Positions 16,060 to 26,547 of a DNA stretch of 64,000 bases are shown here, piece by piece. Source of the stretch: MAG-121220-bin8 sp965655865 (GTDB lineage Bacteria > Bacteroidota > Bacteroidia > Flavobacteriales > Flavobacteriaceae); NCBI GenBank assembly GCA_965655865.1, contig CBFHJJ010000003.1, positions 1 through 64,000 on the forward strand. Direction: 5' to 3'. A model generated the notes under the pieces. The model made no database searches and was not told the origin of the DNA. It saw only the letters and a list, made by a program, of their open reading frames with translations. The stretch's first letter is position 1, and every line of letters begins with the position of its first letter. Position numbers and translations under genes: made by a program.

Positions 16060-17544
16060 ATGATTTCAAAGCACGCTACAGATTTAAAATTATACAACTC
16101 CTTAACTGGCAAAAAAGAAAAATTTATACCAATTCAACAACCCAACGTTGGAATGTACGTATGTGGACCAACTGTATACAGTAACGCACATTTAGGGAAC
16201 TGCAGAACATTTATCTCATTCGATTTAATTTACAGATATCTAAAACATTTAGGTTATAATGTAAGATATGTAAGGAATTTAACTGATGTAGGTCATTTAG
16301 AAAATGAGGACGATACAGGTGAAGATAAGGTTTCTAAAAAAGCTAGACTTGAGAACTTAGAACCTATGGAAGTAGTACAAAAATACACATTAGATTTCCA
16401 TAGTATTTTAAATAAGTTAAACACATTACCACCAAGTATAGAACCCAGCGCAACTGGACATATTATTGAACAAATAGAGAGTATAAAACAAATATTGAAA
16501 TCTGGATTTGCATACGAGAAAAACGGTTCAGTATATTTTGATATTATGAAATTCAATGAATCTAAAACTTACGGAAAATTAAGTGGAAGAAAAATTGAAG
16601 AAATGCTTAACCAATCGAGATCTTTAGACGGATCTATTGATAAAAAAAGCCCACAAGATTTCGCATTGTGGAAAAAAGCTGAAAAAAATCATATTATGTT
16701 TTGGGATTCACCATGGGGAAAAGGATTTCCAGGATGGCATCTTGAATGTACATCAATGAGTAAAAAATATCTTGGAGATTATTTCGATATTCATGGCGGA
16801 GGTATTGATTTAAAATTTCCACATCACGATTGCGAAATAGCTCAATCTGAAGCCATTGATGGAAAAAATCCAGCAAAATTCTGGATGCATACTAATATGC
16901 TGACTTTAAATGGAAAAAAAATGTCAAAATCAATTGAGAATTTTATTTTACCCAACGAAGTTTTTAATGGTAATAATAAAATCTTAAGTAAATCATTTAG
17001 TCCGAATGTTGTTAAATTCTTTATTTATCAAGCTCACTATAGAAGTGTATTAGATTTAAGTAACGATGCCCTAATCGCTTCAGAAAAAGGATTTAAAAAA
17101 TTAATGAGTGGATTCTCTTCGATTTCTAAATTAAATCACAATAATAAAGCTTCCGACTTTGATATAGATCTTTGGATTAGTAAATGTTATGCTAAAATGA
17201 ATGACGATTTCAATACTCCTATGTTAATAGCTGAATTGTTTGAATGTGTAAAGTTTATAAACAATGTTAAAATCAATTCAAAGAATTTAAATACTAAGGA
17301 TAAAGAAAAACTGTTCGTAACTTTTAATGATATTTTATTTAATATATTAGGCTTTAATAGTGAGAAAAATAAGGTTGAAAAATCAAATTCTCAAAAAGAA
17401 CTAATTGAGTTATTAATTAAAATAAGGTCTCAAGCTAGAAATGATAAAAACTTTATATTATCAGATCAAATAAGAGATGGGTTATTAAAACTTGACATAC
17501 AACTAAATGACGATAAAAACAGCTCTTCATTTGAATTAACATAA
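16060..17544 (+). CDS. cysS: Cysteinyl-tRNA synthetase
   Basis: 494 residues, full length. This class I synthetase attaches cysteine to tRNA-Cys. The zinc-site CGPTVYSNAHLGNCR contains the HIGH-equivalent HLGN, GWHLECTSMS and GGGIDLKFPHHDCEIAQSEA supply the remaining zinc and active-site residues, and GKKMSKSIENF is the KMSKS loop. The stop codon shares one base with the yidD ATG (TAATG), a translational-coupling arrangement. Confidence 0.97.
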   Translation: MISKHATDLKLYNSLTGKKEKFIPIQQPNVGMYVCGPTVYSNAHLGNCRTFISFDLIYRYLKHLGYNVRYVRNLTDVGHLENEDDTGEDKVSKKARLENLEPMEVVQKYTLDFHSILNKLNTLPPSIEPSATGHIIEQIESIKQILKSGFAYEKNGSVYFDIMKFNESKTYGKLSGRKIEEMLNQSRSLDGSIDKKSPQDFALWKKAEKNHIMFWDSPWGKGFPGWHLECTSMSKKYLGDYFDIHGGGIDLKFPHHDCEIAQSEAIDGKNPAKFWMHTNMLTLNGKKMSKSIENFILPNEVFNGNNKILSKSFSPNVVKFFIYQAHYRSVLDLSNDALIASEKGFKKLMSGFSSISKLNHNNKASDFDIDLWISKCYAKMNDDFNTPMLIAELFECVKFINNVKINSKNLNTKDKEKLFVTFNDILFNILGFNSEKNKVEKSNSQKELIELLIKIRSQARNDKNFILSDQIRDGLLKLDIQLNDDKNSSSFELT

Positions 17545-17765
17545 TGAAAAGAATTATAATTTATCCTTTTTTAATTTTAATTAAATTTTACCAATCTTTC
17601 ATTTCTCCATTATTACCCTCGACCTGCAGGTATACTCCTACTTGCTCTGAATATTCTAAACAATGTTTAACAAAACATGGTCTTTTAAAGGGTTCACTCA
17701 TGAGCATAAGAAGAATATTAAAATGTAATCCATGGGGTGGAAATGGATATGATCCTATACCTTAG
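17544..17765 (+). CDS. yidD: Membrane protein insertion efficiency factor YidD
   Basis: 73 residues. The family signature is unmistakable: KFYQSFISPLLPSTCRYTPTCSEYS followed by HG, RILKCNPW and GGNGYDPIP. YidD is a small amphipathic protein at the inner face of the membrane that helps YidC/Sec insert proteins. Its start overlaps the cysS stop, and lgt follows 23 bases later; a Lgt neighbour fits a common theme of membrane and lipoprotein biogenesis. Confidence 0.95.
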   Translation: MKRIIIYPFLILIKFYQSFISPLLPSTCRYTPTCSEYSKQCLTKHGLLKGSLMSIRRILKCNPWGGNGYDPIP

Positions 17766-17788
17766 TGTTATTAATATAAATTTAGACT

Positions 17789-18640
17789 ATGATGTTATTT
17801 AAAATAGATTGGGCCCCAAATGAAATTCTTTTTGAATTTGGCCCTTTAACAATATATTGGTACAGTGTTATGTTTATAATAGCTTTTTCTTTAGGCTATT
17901 ATATTGTTCAAAAAATATACATTAATGATAACAAGTCTGTTGCATTAGTCGAACCACTTTTTATTTATGTAGTGTTTGGAACTCTTATTGGAGCAAGATT
18001 AGGTGAAGTGTTTTTTTATAATTGGGATTATTTTCAAAATAATTTAATTGAAATTTTTCTTCCTATAAAAAAAGATATAAATAGTTCATTTCTTTTTGGA
18101 ATCATTGATGGTTGGAAATTTGTTGGTTACAGAGGATTAGCTAGTCATGGTGCAACTATTGGAATAATTACAGCTATGTTCATTTACAAATACAAATTCA
18201 AATACAATTCAGTATTATGGATTTTTGATAGGATTGTGATTCCAATTTCGATCGGTGGAATGTTTGTGAGAATTGGAAATTTTTTCAATTCAGAAATTTT
18301 AGGGAATTATACTAATTCAAACTTTGGTGTAGTGTTTCAAAATAGAGGTGAAATTTTTCCAAGACATCCAGCCCAATTATATGAAGCTTTTGGTTATTTA
18401 TTATTATTTATCCTTCTATGGAATATTTATTGGAAAACAGATTTAAAAAAATACAAAGGTTTCATTTTTGGACTATTTCTAACTTGTCTTTTTTCGATAC
18501 GAATATTAGTTGAAAATGTAAAAGAAAGTCAAGGAGGTGGGCTTGAAGATACTTTAGGAATTTTATCTACTGGTCAATGGCTGAGTATCCCATTTATAGT
18601 TATAGGATTAAGCCTAATGATATATTCCAGAAAAAAATAG
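17789..18640 (+). CDS. lgt: Prolipoprotein diacylglyceryl transferase
   Basis: 283 residues with about seven membrane helices. It adds diacylglycerol to the lipobox cysteine of lipoproteins. The conserved GARLGEVFFYNWDYF, the RGLASHGATIGI segment, the Lgt signature region GNFFNSEILG and HPAQLYEAFGYL are present. Two adjacent ATG codons occur at the start; the first is taken. The window holds several clients with lipoboxes. The gene ends six bases from the convergent secDF with no recognisable terminator between them. Confidence 0.96.
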   Translation: MMLFKIDWAPNEILFEFGPLTIYWYSVMFIIAFSLGYYIVQKIYINDNKSVALVEPLFIYVVFGTLIGARLGEVFFYNWDYFQNNLIEIFLPIKKDINSSFLFGIIDGWKFVGYRGLASHGATIGIITAMFIYKYKFKYNSVLWIFDRIVIPISIGGMFVRIGNFFNSEILGNYTNSNFGVVFQNRGEIFPRHPAQLYEAFGYLLLFILLWNIYWKTDLKKYKGFIFGLFLTCLFSIRILVENVKESQGGGLEDTLGILSTGQWLSIPFIVIGLSLMIYSRKK

Positions 18641-18646
18641 TTTAAA

Positions 18647-21592
18647 TTATTTCTTTAGACTCTTTCTTAGTGTATCAAACATAACTGGTGTTGCAATAAA
18701 AACAGATGAATATGTTCCTACTAATACACCAATAATTAAAGCAAACATAAATCCTCTAATTGATTCTCCTCCAAAAAGAAAAATTGCGAGTAGTACTACT
18801 AAAGTTGTAAAAGAGGTATTTAAAGTTCTACTTAAAGTACTGTTTAATGCACCATTTACCGTTTTTTTAAACTCCCATGATTTATTAATTAATCTAAACT
18901 CTCTAATCCTATCAAACACAACCACAGTATCATTTAAAGAATAACCAATTACAGTAAGAACTGCAGCAATAAAAGCTTGATTTATTTCCATATTAAAAGG
19001 CATGAACGAATATGTTAAAGAAAATATTCCCAACACTATTAGAACATCATGAAAAACTGCAGTAACGGCTCCTAAAGAGTATTGCCAATCTCTAAACCTT
19101 AACAAAATATACAAGAAAACCACGAATAACGAACCAAATATTGCTAAGAATGAATTCTTTTTAATATCATCAGCAATAGTAGGTCCAACCTTTGAAGACC
19201 CCATTATTCCAACAGACTTATCATCTGATCCATTTACAAAATCATCGTAAGTTAAATTTTCGGGAAACTTAGTTTTTAGAGCATCAAACATCTTTTGTTG
19301 AATTTCATTATCAACTTCAATACCCTCAACATCGACTTTATAATTAGTAGTAATTTTTAATTGATTGTCTGAACCAAATGTTTTTGCTTCTGCATTACCT
19401 AAAACATCAACCAATGAAGATTGTACTTCACTTTGATTTACATCACTGTCAAACCTAACAGTATATGTTCTTCCTCCAACAAAATCAACACCTTGATTTA
19501 ATCCATTTGTGCTTAATGAGTATAAACTAATTAATAGTAAAGACCCTGAAACAAAATAAGCCACTCTTCTCTTTTGTAAAAATCTAATAGTAAGTTTACT
19601 AAATAAATTTTTTGTGAGTGTTGTAGAAAAATCAAGAATTTTACCTTTTGATAGTCTAGAATCAACTAACATTCTTGTAATGAAAATTGCTGTAAATAAA
19701 GATGTTGCAATACCTATAAGTAAAGTTGTTGCAAAACCTTTTATTGGACCTGATCCAAAAACGAAGAGAATTAAGGCGGTAAGACCAGTGGTAATATTAG
19801 CATCTAAAATTGAAGATAATGCGTTACTAAAACCATCTCCAACAGATTGCTTGAGACCTTTTCCTCTTCCTAATTCTTCTCTGATTCTTTCAAAAATTAG
19901 TACGTTAGCATCAACCGACATACCAATTGTTAAAACAATACCAGCAATTCCAGGTAAAGTTAGTACAGCTCCCAGACCCGCTAAAATTCCAAATATTAAA
20001 ACTAAGTTCAATACTAGTGCAACATCAGCGTATATCCCAGCTCTACCATAATAAAAAATCATCCAAATAAGAACCAAAATTAAAGCTATGATGAAAGAAT
20101 TTATACCTTTTTCAATATTTTCTTTTCCAAGTGAAGGACCAACTACCTCAGATTCTATAATTTCAGCAGAAGCAGGTAATTTTCCTGCTCTTAAGACATT
20201 AGCTAAATCAATTGCTTCATTTAAAGTAAACTGACCTGATATTTCAGATCTTCCACCAGAGATTGCTCCTCTTGAAACTCCAGGCGCTGAGTACACTATA
20301 TCATCTAAAACGATAGCAATGTTACTTTTATCTTTATAAGCATTACCTGTCATTTCTTCCCATTTTCTAGCACCCTTTCCATTCATTTGCATTGAAACAG
20401 CTGCTGCACCAACCTGGTCGTAAGATTGACTTGCATCAACAACTACACTTCCACTAAGGGGCGGCTTATTGTCTCTATTAGATTGTATTGCATAAAGATC
20501 AACTACATTGTTAGATAGATCGGCCTTACCAAAAAGAAAACGAGTAAATCTTTTTTCTGACGGAAGTAATTGTCTAATTTCTGGCATTGACAAATACTCC
20601 TCAATTTTCTTTTGATCTTTTGCTAAAAATTGAGCGATTACTGGTCCTCCTTGAAAACCAGTTCCAACTAAATAATCAAAAAGAGGATTTTTAACATTAG
20701 AACTAATTGAATCATTAGCTTCAACATCAGCCAATAAATCATCAATTTCTGATGTTTCCGTGTTTTCTTGCTTATCATCGTCCTCTACTAAAATAGTTTT
20801 CAAAGCTTCGTTAGCTTTTGATAAAAAAGGTAAAAAATCATCATTTTTTTCAGTATACCAAAATTCTAATTGAGCTGTACTTTGAAGAAGGTTTTTAACT
20901 CTAGCTACGTCTTTAGCGCCAGGCAATTCAACTCTAATTCTTCCAGAGTTACCTAAGCGTTGAATATTGGGCTGAGTTACTCCAAATTTGTCTATTCTTT
21001 TTCTTAATACTTCAAAAGCTGAAACTATAGATTCATCAATTTTTCTTCTAATTATTGGTTTAACCTCAGCATCAGACATTTCGAAATTAATTTCATCACT
21101 TAATGATCTATTTGCAAAAATATCTGGAGATGCCAAACGTGTATCACTACTAATATCTTCAAAAGCATTAAAGAATGATTCTACATAGGTATCATCGGAT
21201 TCTTTTTGCAATATATCAGCATCGTTCAATGCTTTATTAAACACAGGGTCTTTAGAGTTTTCTGAAAGACCTTTAAGTATATCTTTAACTGATACTTGAA
21301 GAGTTACGTCTATACCTCCTTTTAAATCTAAACCTTTATTTAATTCTTTATTTTTTGCACTTTTATATGTTGTGAAACCTAGAATAGACTCGTCAGAAAT
21401 TGAATCTAAATAATTATTATATTTTTCTTCTCTTAAATCAACAAAATTTTCAAGTTGACTTGAAATAGATTTTATAGAATATTCAGAAGCACTGTCCTCA
21501 ATACCTGATGTTATAAAAGTAAATGAAATCTGATAAACACTTACAAGAGTGAAACAAAAAGCAAAAAACTTTATTAGACCATTATTATGCAT
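18647..21592 (-). CDS. secDF: Fused protein translocase SecDF
   Basis: 981 residues, the single-chain SecD-SecF of Bacteroidota. SecD half: membrane helix near 7-25, GLDLKGGIDVTLQV, a large periplasmic P1 domain with an acidic insert near residues 275-295, then five helices at about 495-650 including GMSVDANVLIFERIREE. SecF half: helix near 675, GLNQGVDFVGGRTY, periplasmic P4, then helices with GYSLNDTVVVFDRIREF. It uses the proton gradient to finish export through SecYEG. ATG 21592 lies downstream of a consensus promoter. The 3' end faces lgt. Confidence 0.97.
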   Translation of the reverse strand: MHNNGLIKFFAFCFTLVSVYQISFTFITSGIEDSASEYSIKSISSQLENFVDLREEKYNNYLDSISDESILGFTTYKSAKNKELNKGLDLKGGIDVTLQVSVKDILKGLSENSKDPVFNKALNDADILQKESDDTYVESFFNAFEDISSDTRLASPDIFANRSLSDEINFEMSDAEVKPIIRRKIDESIVSAFEVLRKRIDKFGVTQPNIQRLGNSGRIRVELPGAKDVARVKNLLQSTAQLEFWYTEKNDDFLPFLSKANEALKTILVEDDDKQENTETSEIDDLLADVEANDSISSNVKNPLFDYLVGTGFQGGPVIAQFLAKDQKKIEEYLSMPEIRQLLPSEKRFTRFLFGKADLSNNVVDLYAIQSNRDNKPPLSGSVVVDASQSYDQVGAAAVSMQMNGKGARKWEEMTGNAYKDKSNIAIVLDDIVYSAPGVSRGAISGGRSEISGQFTLNEAIDLANVLRAGKLPASAEIIESEVVGPSLGKENIEKGINSFIIALILVLIWMIFYYGRAGIYADVALVLNLVLIFGILAGLGAVLTLPGIAGIVLTIGMSVDANVLIFERIREELGRGKGLKQSVGDGFSNALSSILDANITTGLTALILFVFGSGPIKGFATTLLIGIATSLFTAIFITRMLVDSRLSKGKILDFSTTLTKNLFSKLTIRFLQKRRVAYFVSGSLLLISLYSLSTNGLNQGVDFVGGRTYTVRFDSDVNQSEVQSSLVDVLGNAEAKTFGSDNQLKITTNYKVDVEGIEVDNEIQQKMFDALKTKFPENLTYDDFVNGSDDKSVGIMGSSKVGPTIADDIKKNSFLAIFGSLFVVFLYILLRFRDWQYSLGAVTAVFHDVLIVLGIFSLTYSFMPFNMEINQAFIAAVLTVIGYSLNDTVVVFDRIREFRLINKSWEFKKTVNGALNSTLSRTLNTSFTTLVVLLAIFLFGGESIRGFMFALIIGVLVGTYSSVFIATPVMFDTLRKSLKK

Positions 21593-21626
21593 AATATTTT
21601 ATTTATGAGTTCTTTTTTAAAACGAG

Positions 21627-21657
21627 CAAATATATGATTTACTTGATGATAAAGCAA
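21627..21657 (-). promoter_or_regulatory. Promoter for secDF
   Basis: On the minus strand TTG (21657-21655), a 20-base spacer and TATATTTG (21634-21627) match the consensus exactly, leaving a leader of about 30 bases before ATG 21592. Confidence 0.7.
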
Positions 21658-21699
21658 TTCTAAAATAAACATCAAAGTAATTTATTAAATTGACAGTTC

Positions 21700-22620
21700 T
21701 TAAAGAGCTAAATTCATTTTTCTAACAGCTGATGCACTGTCAGCAAATTTTACCATTTCCTGATCGTTTAATTTTAAGTTTATAATTTTTTCACATCCAT
21801 TTTTACCAATAATGCACGGAACACCAATACAAATGTCATCTTGGTTATACTCTCCATCTAAAAATACTGAACAAGGAATAATTCTCTTTTCATCATTCAA
21901 AATAGATTTAACGAGAAAGGCAACTGAAGCTCCTGGTGCATACCACGCAGAAGTACCTAATAATTTTGTTAAAGTTGCTCCTCCAACCATCGTACTAGCT
22001 GCAACATTATTCAATTTCTCATCAGAAATTAGGTCAGATATAGGTAATCCATTATATGTAGCTAATCTTGTCAAAGGAATCATAGTAGTATCTCCATGAC
22101 CTCCAATTACCATTCCATGAACATCATTAGCAGGTCTATTTAAAGCTTGAGAAAGATAAGTTTTGAACCTAGAACTGTCTAAAGCACCGCCCATACCAAT
22201 TACTCTATTTTTTGGTAATCCAGTAGATTTGAGTGCTAAATACGTCATAGTGTCCATGGGATTAGAAACAACAACTATAATAGTGTTTGGTGAATATTTT
22301 AAAACATTTTCTGAAACTGCTTTAACAATGCCTGCATTAATTCCAATTAACTCCTCCCTTGTCATTCCAGGCTTTCTAGGTATTCCAGAAGTAATAACCA
22401 CAACATCGCTATCAGATGTTTTTGAATAATCACCAGTGGTACCAATTATTTTTGTTCCAAAACCTATAGTTGTTTGAGTTTGCATCATATCTAATGCTTT
22501 ACCCTCAGCGAAACCTTCTTTAATATCTAAAAGAACAACTTCACTAGCAATAGATTGAGTTGCAATTACTTCTGCACAAGTTGATCCAACATTTCCTGCA
22601 CCTACAATAGTTACTTTCAT
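21700..22620 (-). CDS. mdh: Malate dehydrogenase (LDH-like)
   Basis: 306 residues. NAD-dependent oxidation of malate to oxaloacetate in the TCA cycle. The Rossmann GAGNVGSTCAEVIA at the N-terminus, IPRKPGMTREELIGINAGIV with the substrate arginines, VVSNPMDTMTYLA, and catalytic MVIGGHGDTTMIP are all seen. It belongs to the tetrameric LDH-like group of malate dehydrogenases. It starts 18 bases after the gyrB stop on the same strand and has no separate promoter in that gap, so it is probably transcribed with gyrB. Confidence 0.95.
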   Translation of the reverse strand: MKVTIVGAGNVGSTCAEVIATQSIASEVVLLDIKEGFAEGKALDMMQTQTTIGFGTKIIGTTGDYSKTSDSDVVVITSGIPRKPGMTREELIGINAGIVKAVSENVLKYSPNTIIVVVSNPMDTMTYLALKSTGLPKNRVIGMGGALDSSRFKTYLSQALNRPANDVHGMVIGGHGDTTMIPLTRLATYNGLPISDLISDEKLNNVAASTMVGGATLTKLLGTSAWYAPGASVAFLVKSILNDEKRIIPCSVFLDGEYNQDDICIGVPCIIGKNGCEKIINLKLNDQEMVKFADSASAVRKMNLAL

Positions 22621-22638
22621 TTATTTTATATTTTTTTA

Positions 22639-24576
22639 TTAGACGTCGATATTAGCGTATGTAGCATTTTTTTCAATGAATTCTCTTCTTGGTGGAACTT
22701 CGTCACCCATTAACATAGAAAATACTCTGTCTGCTTCAACTGCATTATCAATTGTCACCTTTCTAAAAGTTCTAAATTCTGGATTCATTGTAGTATCCCA
22801 AAGCTGAATAGCATTCATTTCTCCAAGTCCTTTATATCTTTGAATTGAAGACCCTTGGCCAAATTCTTCCATAATTTTGTCTCGTTCTTCATCATTCCAT
22901 GCGTATCTTTTTTTAGCACCTTTTTTTACTAGATATAATGGAGGTGTAGCAATGTAAATGTTTCCATTTTCAATAAGCTCTTTCATGTACCTAAAAAAGA
23001 ATGTAAGTATTAAAGTTGCAATGTGACTACCATCTACATCCGCATCACACATAATTACGATCTTATGATATCTTAATTTTTCTAAATTAAGTGCTTTACT
23101 GTCGTCTTCAGTTCCTATTGTAACACCTAGAGCAGTGTAAATATTTATTATTTCTTGATTCTCAAAAACTTTATGCTGCATTGCTTTTTCAACATTAAGT
23201 ATTTTACCCCTCAATGGTAAAATGGCTTGGAAGTTTCTATCTCTTCCTTGTTTAGCTGTTCCACCTGCAGAATCTCCCTCTACTAAAAAAACTTCACAAA
23301 GTTCCGGATCTTGTTCAGAACAGTCAGAAAGTTTTCCAGGAAGACCTCCTCCGCTCATAACAGTTTTTCTTTGAACCATTTCACGCGCTTTTCTGGCTGC
23401 GTGTCTAGCTTGAGCTGCTAGAATAACTTTCTCTACAATAATTTTAGCATCTCCAGGATTTTCTTCTAAGTAATTTTCAAGCATTTCTGAAACTGCTTGA
23501 GAAACAGCAGAATTAACTTCTCTGTTTCCTAATTTAGTTTTTGTTTGGCCTTCAAATTGAGGCTCTGCTACTTTAACTGAAACTATAGCTGTTAAACCTT
23601 CTCTAAAATCATCTCCAGCGATATCAAATTTTAACTTATCTAACATTCCAGAAGAATCAGCATATTTCTTTAAAGTAGATGTCAATCCTCTTCTAAAACC
23701 AGCTAAATGTGTACCACCTTCGTGAGTATTAATATTATTTACATAAGAATGCAAATTCTCAGAAAAAGATGTATTGTAAATCATCGCTACTTCAACAGGG
23801 ATATTATTTTTTTCACCCTCCATTGAAATAACATCAGATGTTAATGGCTCTCTGTTTTCATCTAAAAATCTAATAAATTCCTTTAAACCTTCATCTGATT
23901 TGAAAATTTCTTTAACAAAATCACCATCTACTTTTGACCTCTTGTCAGTGAGTGAAATGGTTATTCCTTTGTTAAGAAAAGACAACTCTCTCATTCTGTT
24001 AGCTAAAGTTTCGTAGCTATATTCTTGAGATTCTTTAAATATCGATTTGTCTGGTTTAAATGTGACTTCAGTACCAGTCTTAGTAGTAGTACCATCAGTT
24101 TTAACAGGAAATAATGCTTTTCCTCTACCATATTCCTGGATCCAAATTTTTCCATCTCTAAACACTCTTGCTGTTAATTGATCCGAAAGTGCATTCACAA
24201 CAGACACTCCAACACCATGCAATCCACCAGAAACTTTATAAGAATCTTTATCAAACTTACCTCCTGCTCCAATCTTAGTCATTACTACTTCTAAGGCAGA
24301 AACACCTTCCTTCTTATGAATACCTACAGGTATTCCTCTTCCGTTGTCATCAACTGAGATTGAATTATCTTCATTTATTGAAACGTTGATTTCGTTACAA
24401 TGACCAGCCATTGCCTCATCTATGGAATTATCAACAACTTCATAAACTAGGTGATGTAAACCACGAACACCAACATCACCAATATACATCGATGGCCTCA
24501 TTCTAACATGCTCCATTCCCTCAAGAGCCTGTATACTATCAGCAGAATACTGATTCTTATTTATTTCTTCGCTCAT
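22639..24576 (-). CDS. gyrB: DNA gyrase subunit B
   Basis: 645 residues. ATPase subunit of gyrase, which introduces negative supercoils. The GHKL ATPase is marked by EVVDNSIDEAMAGHC, DDNGRGIPVG and the lid GGLHGVGVSVVNALS; the transducer lies in the middle; the Toprim domain shows EGDSAGGTAKQ and DADVDGSHI; the C-terminus has QRYKGLGEMN. The length, without the large Toprim insertion of proteobacteria, is usual for Bacteroidota. A TAnnTTTG element lies upstream. Confidence 0.97.
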   Translation of the reverse strand: MSEEINKNQYSADSIQALEGMEHVRMRPSMYIGDVGVRGLHHLVYEVVDNSIDEAMAGHCNEINVSINEDNSISVDDNGRGIPVGIHKKEGVSALEVVMTKIGAGGKFDKDSYKVSGGLHGVGVSVVNALSDQLTARVFRDGKIWIQEYGRGKALFPVKTDGTTTKTGTEVTFKPDKSIFKESQEYSYETLANRMRELSFLNKGITISLTDKRSKVDGDFVKEIFKSDEGLKEFIRFLDENREPLTSDVISMEGEKNNIPVEVAMIYNTSFSENLHSYVNNINTHEGGTHLAGFRRGLTSTLKKYADSSGMLDKLKFDIAGDDFREGLTAIVSVKVAEPQFEGQTKTKLGNREVNSAVSQAVSEMLENYLEENPGDAKIIVEKVILAAQARHAARKAREMVQRKTVMSGGGLPGKLSDCSEQDPELCEVFLVEGDSAGGTAKQGRDRNFQAILPLRGKILNVEKAMQHKVFENQEIINIYTALGVTIGTEDDSKALNLEKLRYHKIVIMCDADVDGSHIATLILTFFFRYMKELIENGNIYIATPPLYLVKKGAKKRYAWNDEERDKIMEEFGQGSSIQRYKGLGEMNAIQLWDTTMNPEFRTFRKVTIDNAVEADRVFSMLMGDEVPPRREFIEKNATYANIDV

Positions 24577-24609
24577 TTTATATGATTTTTAATAAATTTT
24601 TGGTTAAAA

Positions 24610-24639
24610 CAAATATAACTAATTAACCAAGTAAATCAG
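24610..24639 (-). promoter_or_regulatory. Promoter for gyrB
   Basis: On the minus strand TATATTTG (24617-24610) is a perfect -7 element; 19 bases upstream is CTG (24639-24637) in place of TTG. The leader to ATG 24576 would be about 28 bases. Confidence 0.5.
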
Positions 24640-24700
24640 ATAATTATCAGAGTTGAATAGGTGTAAGTTATCAACAATTTTAACTTAAAATTATTATCAA

Positions 24701-26365
24701 TTAATAAGAGTCATTATGAACGTTAGAAACGGATCTTCCAGACGGATCGTTTAGATTTTTAAATGCCTTATCCCATTCCAACGCTATTGGAGTGCTACAT
24801 GCAACCGATGGAACTGAAGGAACTGTGGTTGCAGAAGTTTCTGACGGGTAATGTTCTTCAAAAATAGATCTGTAGTAATACTCTTCTTTTGACATTGGAG
24901 TTTGGAACGGGAAAGTAAATTTTGCATTTTTAAACATATCATCAGAAACCTTTTCATTTACTAAATCTTTCAAACTATCTATCCAATCGTATCCTACTCC
25001 ATCACTAAATTGTTCTTTTTGTCTCCAAGCTACTGATTCAGGAAGGTACTTTTCAAAACTTTTTCTTAAAACCCACTTTTCCATTTTTTCTGATGTAATC
25101 ATCTTATCTTTTGGATTAATTCGCATTGCAACATCAATAAATTCTTTATCTAAAAAAGGGACTCTACCTTCAATTCCCCAAGCTGCCAAAGACTTATTAG
25201 CTCTTAAACAATCGTATTGGTATAATTTATCTAATTTTCTTACAGTTTCCTCATGAAATTCTTTAGAATTAGGTGCTTTATGAAAATACAAATAACCTCC
25301 GAAAATTTCGTCAGCCCCCTCTCCAGACAAAACCATTTTAATACCCATAGACTTAATAACTCTAGCCATCAAGTACATTGGCGTAGAAGCTCTAATTGTA
25401 GTTACATCATAGGTTTCCAGATGATAAATTACATCTTTAATGGCATCTAATCCTTCTTGTACTGTAAATGTTATTTCGTGGTGAATAGAATCGATATGAT
25501 CAGCTACCTTTTGCGCAGCTATTAAATCGGGAGAACCTTTCAGACCTACAGCAAACGAATGAAGTTGAGGGTACCAAGCAGATTTAACATCGTTTGACTC
25601 AACTCTATTTTTTGAATATTTTTTTGCAAGTGCCGATGTAATTGAGGAGTCTAAACCACCAGAAAGTAATACACCATAGGGCACATCGCTCATAAGTTGT
25701 CTATGAACAGCATTTTCCAAAGCTATTTGTAAATCATCTAGACTTGTATTATTGTTTTTTACAGAATCAAAATTCATCCAATCTCTATCATACCATTTTA
25801 CTAGCTGATTATCCTTGCTAGACATAAAATGTCCGGGAGGGAAAATCTCGATTTTATTACAAATCCCCTCCAAAGCTTTAAGCTCAGAGGAAATATAAAA
25901 GGTTCCATGTTTATCCCAACCCATGTATAAAGGAATAATTCCCATATGATCACGAGCAATTAAATATTCATCATTCTTTTCATCATACAAAACAAAACCA
26001 AAAATACCATTCAAATCGTCAATAAAATTTACTCCTTTTTCCTTGTAAAGAGCTAGAATTATTTCGCAATCCGAGTTGGTTTGAAAAGCATAATCAGAAC
26101 TTAGTTGAGTTCTTAATTCCTGATGATTATAAATTTCACCATTAGCAGCTAAAATTAAATTTTTATCATCACTATAAATTGGTTGATTTCCAGATGCAGG
26201 ATCCACAATAGCTAATCTTTCATGAGCTAATAAAACATTTTTTCCACAATGAATTCCGTTCCAATCAGGGCCCCTATGTCTAACTTTTTTTGACATTTCT
26301 AAAACTTGAGATCTTAACAAATCAGAAGATTGTTTTAAATCCAAAGCACATACAATTCCGCACAT
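24701..26365 (-). CDS. asnB: Asparagine synthetase B (glutamine-hydrolysing)
   Basis: 554 residues from ATG 26365. This start is chosen because it puts Cys at position 2 (MCGIVCAL), the N-terminal nucleophile of class II glutaminase; an upstream in-frame ATG at 26383 would bury it. The glutaminase domain contains RHRGPDWNG and AHERLAIVDP, and the synthetase domain has the PP-loop LSGGLDSSITSALA and SGEGADEIFGGY. It makes asparagine from aspartate, ATP and glutamine. The C-terminal tail (SVPSVACSTPIALEWD) is typical of the E. coli-like form. It stands alone between gyrB and the divergent FtsE-like ATPase gene. Confidence 0.95.
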   Translation of the reverse strand: MCGIVCALDLKQSSDLLRSQVLEMSKKVRHRGPDWNGIHCGKNVLLAHERLAIVDPASGNQPIYSDDKNLILAANGEIYNHQELRTQLSSDYAFQTNSDCEIILALYKEKGVNFIDDLNGIFGFVLYDEKNDEYLIARDHMGIIPLYMGWDKHGTFYISSELKALEGICNKIEIFPPGHFMSSKDNQLVKWYDRDWMNFDSVKNNNTSLDDLQIALENAVHRQLMSDVPYGVLLSGGLDSSITSALAKKYSKNRVESNDVKSAWYPQLHSFAVGLKGSPDLIAAQKVADHIDSIHHEITFTVQEGLDAIKDVIYHLETYDVTTIRASTPMYLMARVIKSMGIKMVLSGEGADEIFGGYLYFHKAPNSKEFHEETVRKLDKLYQYDCLRANKSLAAWGIEGRVPFLDKEFIDVAMRINPKDKMITSEKMEKWVLRKSFEKYLPESVAWRQKEQFSDGVGYDWIDSLKDLVNEKVSDDMFKNAKFTFPFQTPMSKEEYYYRSIFEEHYPSETSATTVPSVPSVACSTPIALEWDKAFKNLNDPSGRSVSNVHNDSY

Positions 26366-26547
26366 AATAAAAATTTTAAGCAAATATGATATAAATAGTT
26401 TAATTTATTACCAATTATAATATTATTGATTACATATTTATATTTAAAATGAAAAAAAAGTACAAATATGAAATTAAATATTAATAAAAATAAAAAACAT
26501 ATTTAAAAGTGAAACTTTTACTAATTTGGTTTTATTAAAATTTTTAA

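Noticed and set aside
19614..20051. 145-residue plus-strand frame
   Set aside because: Antisense to the membrane region of secDF; no family features of its own.
26366..26383. Upstream ATG start for asnB
   Set aside because: It would put six residues before the Met-Cys start and block the N-terminal cysteine nucleophile.
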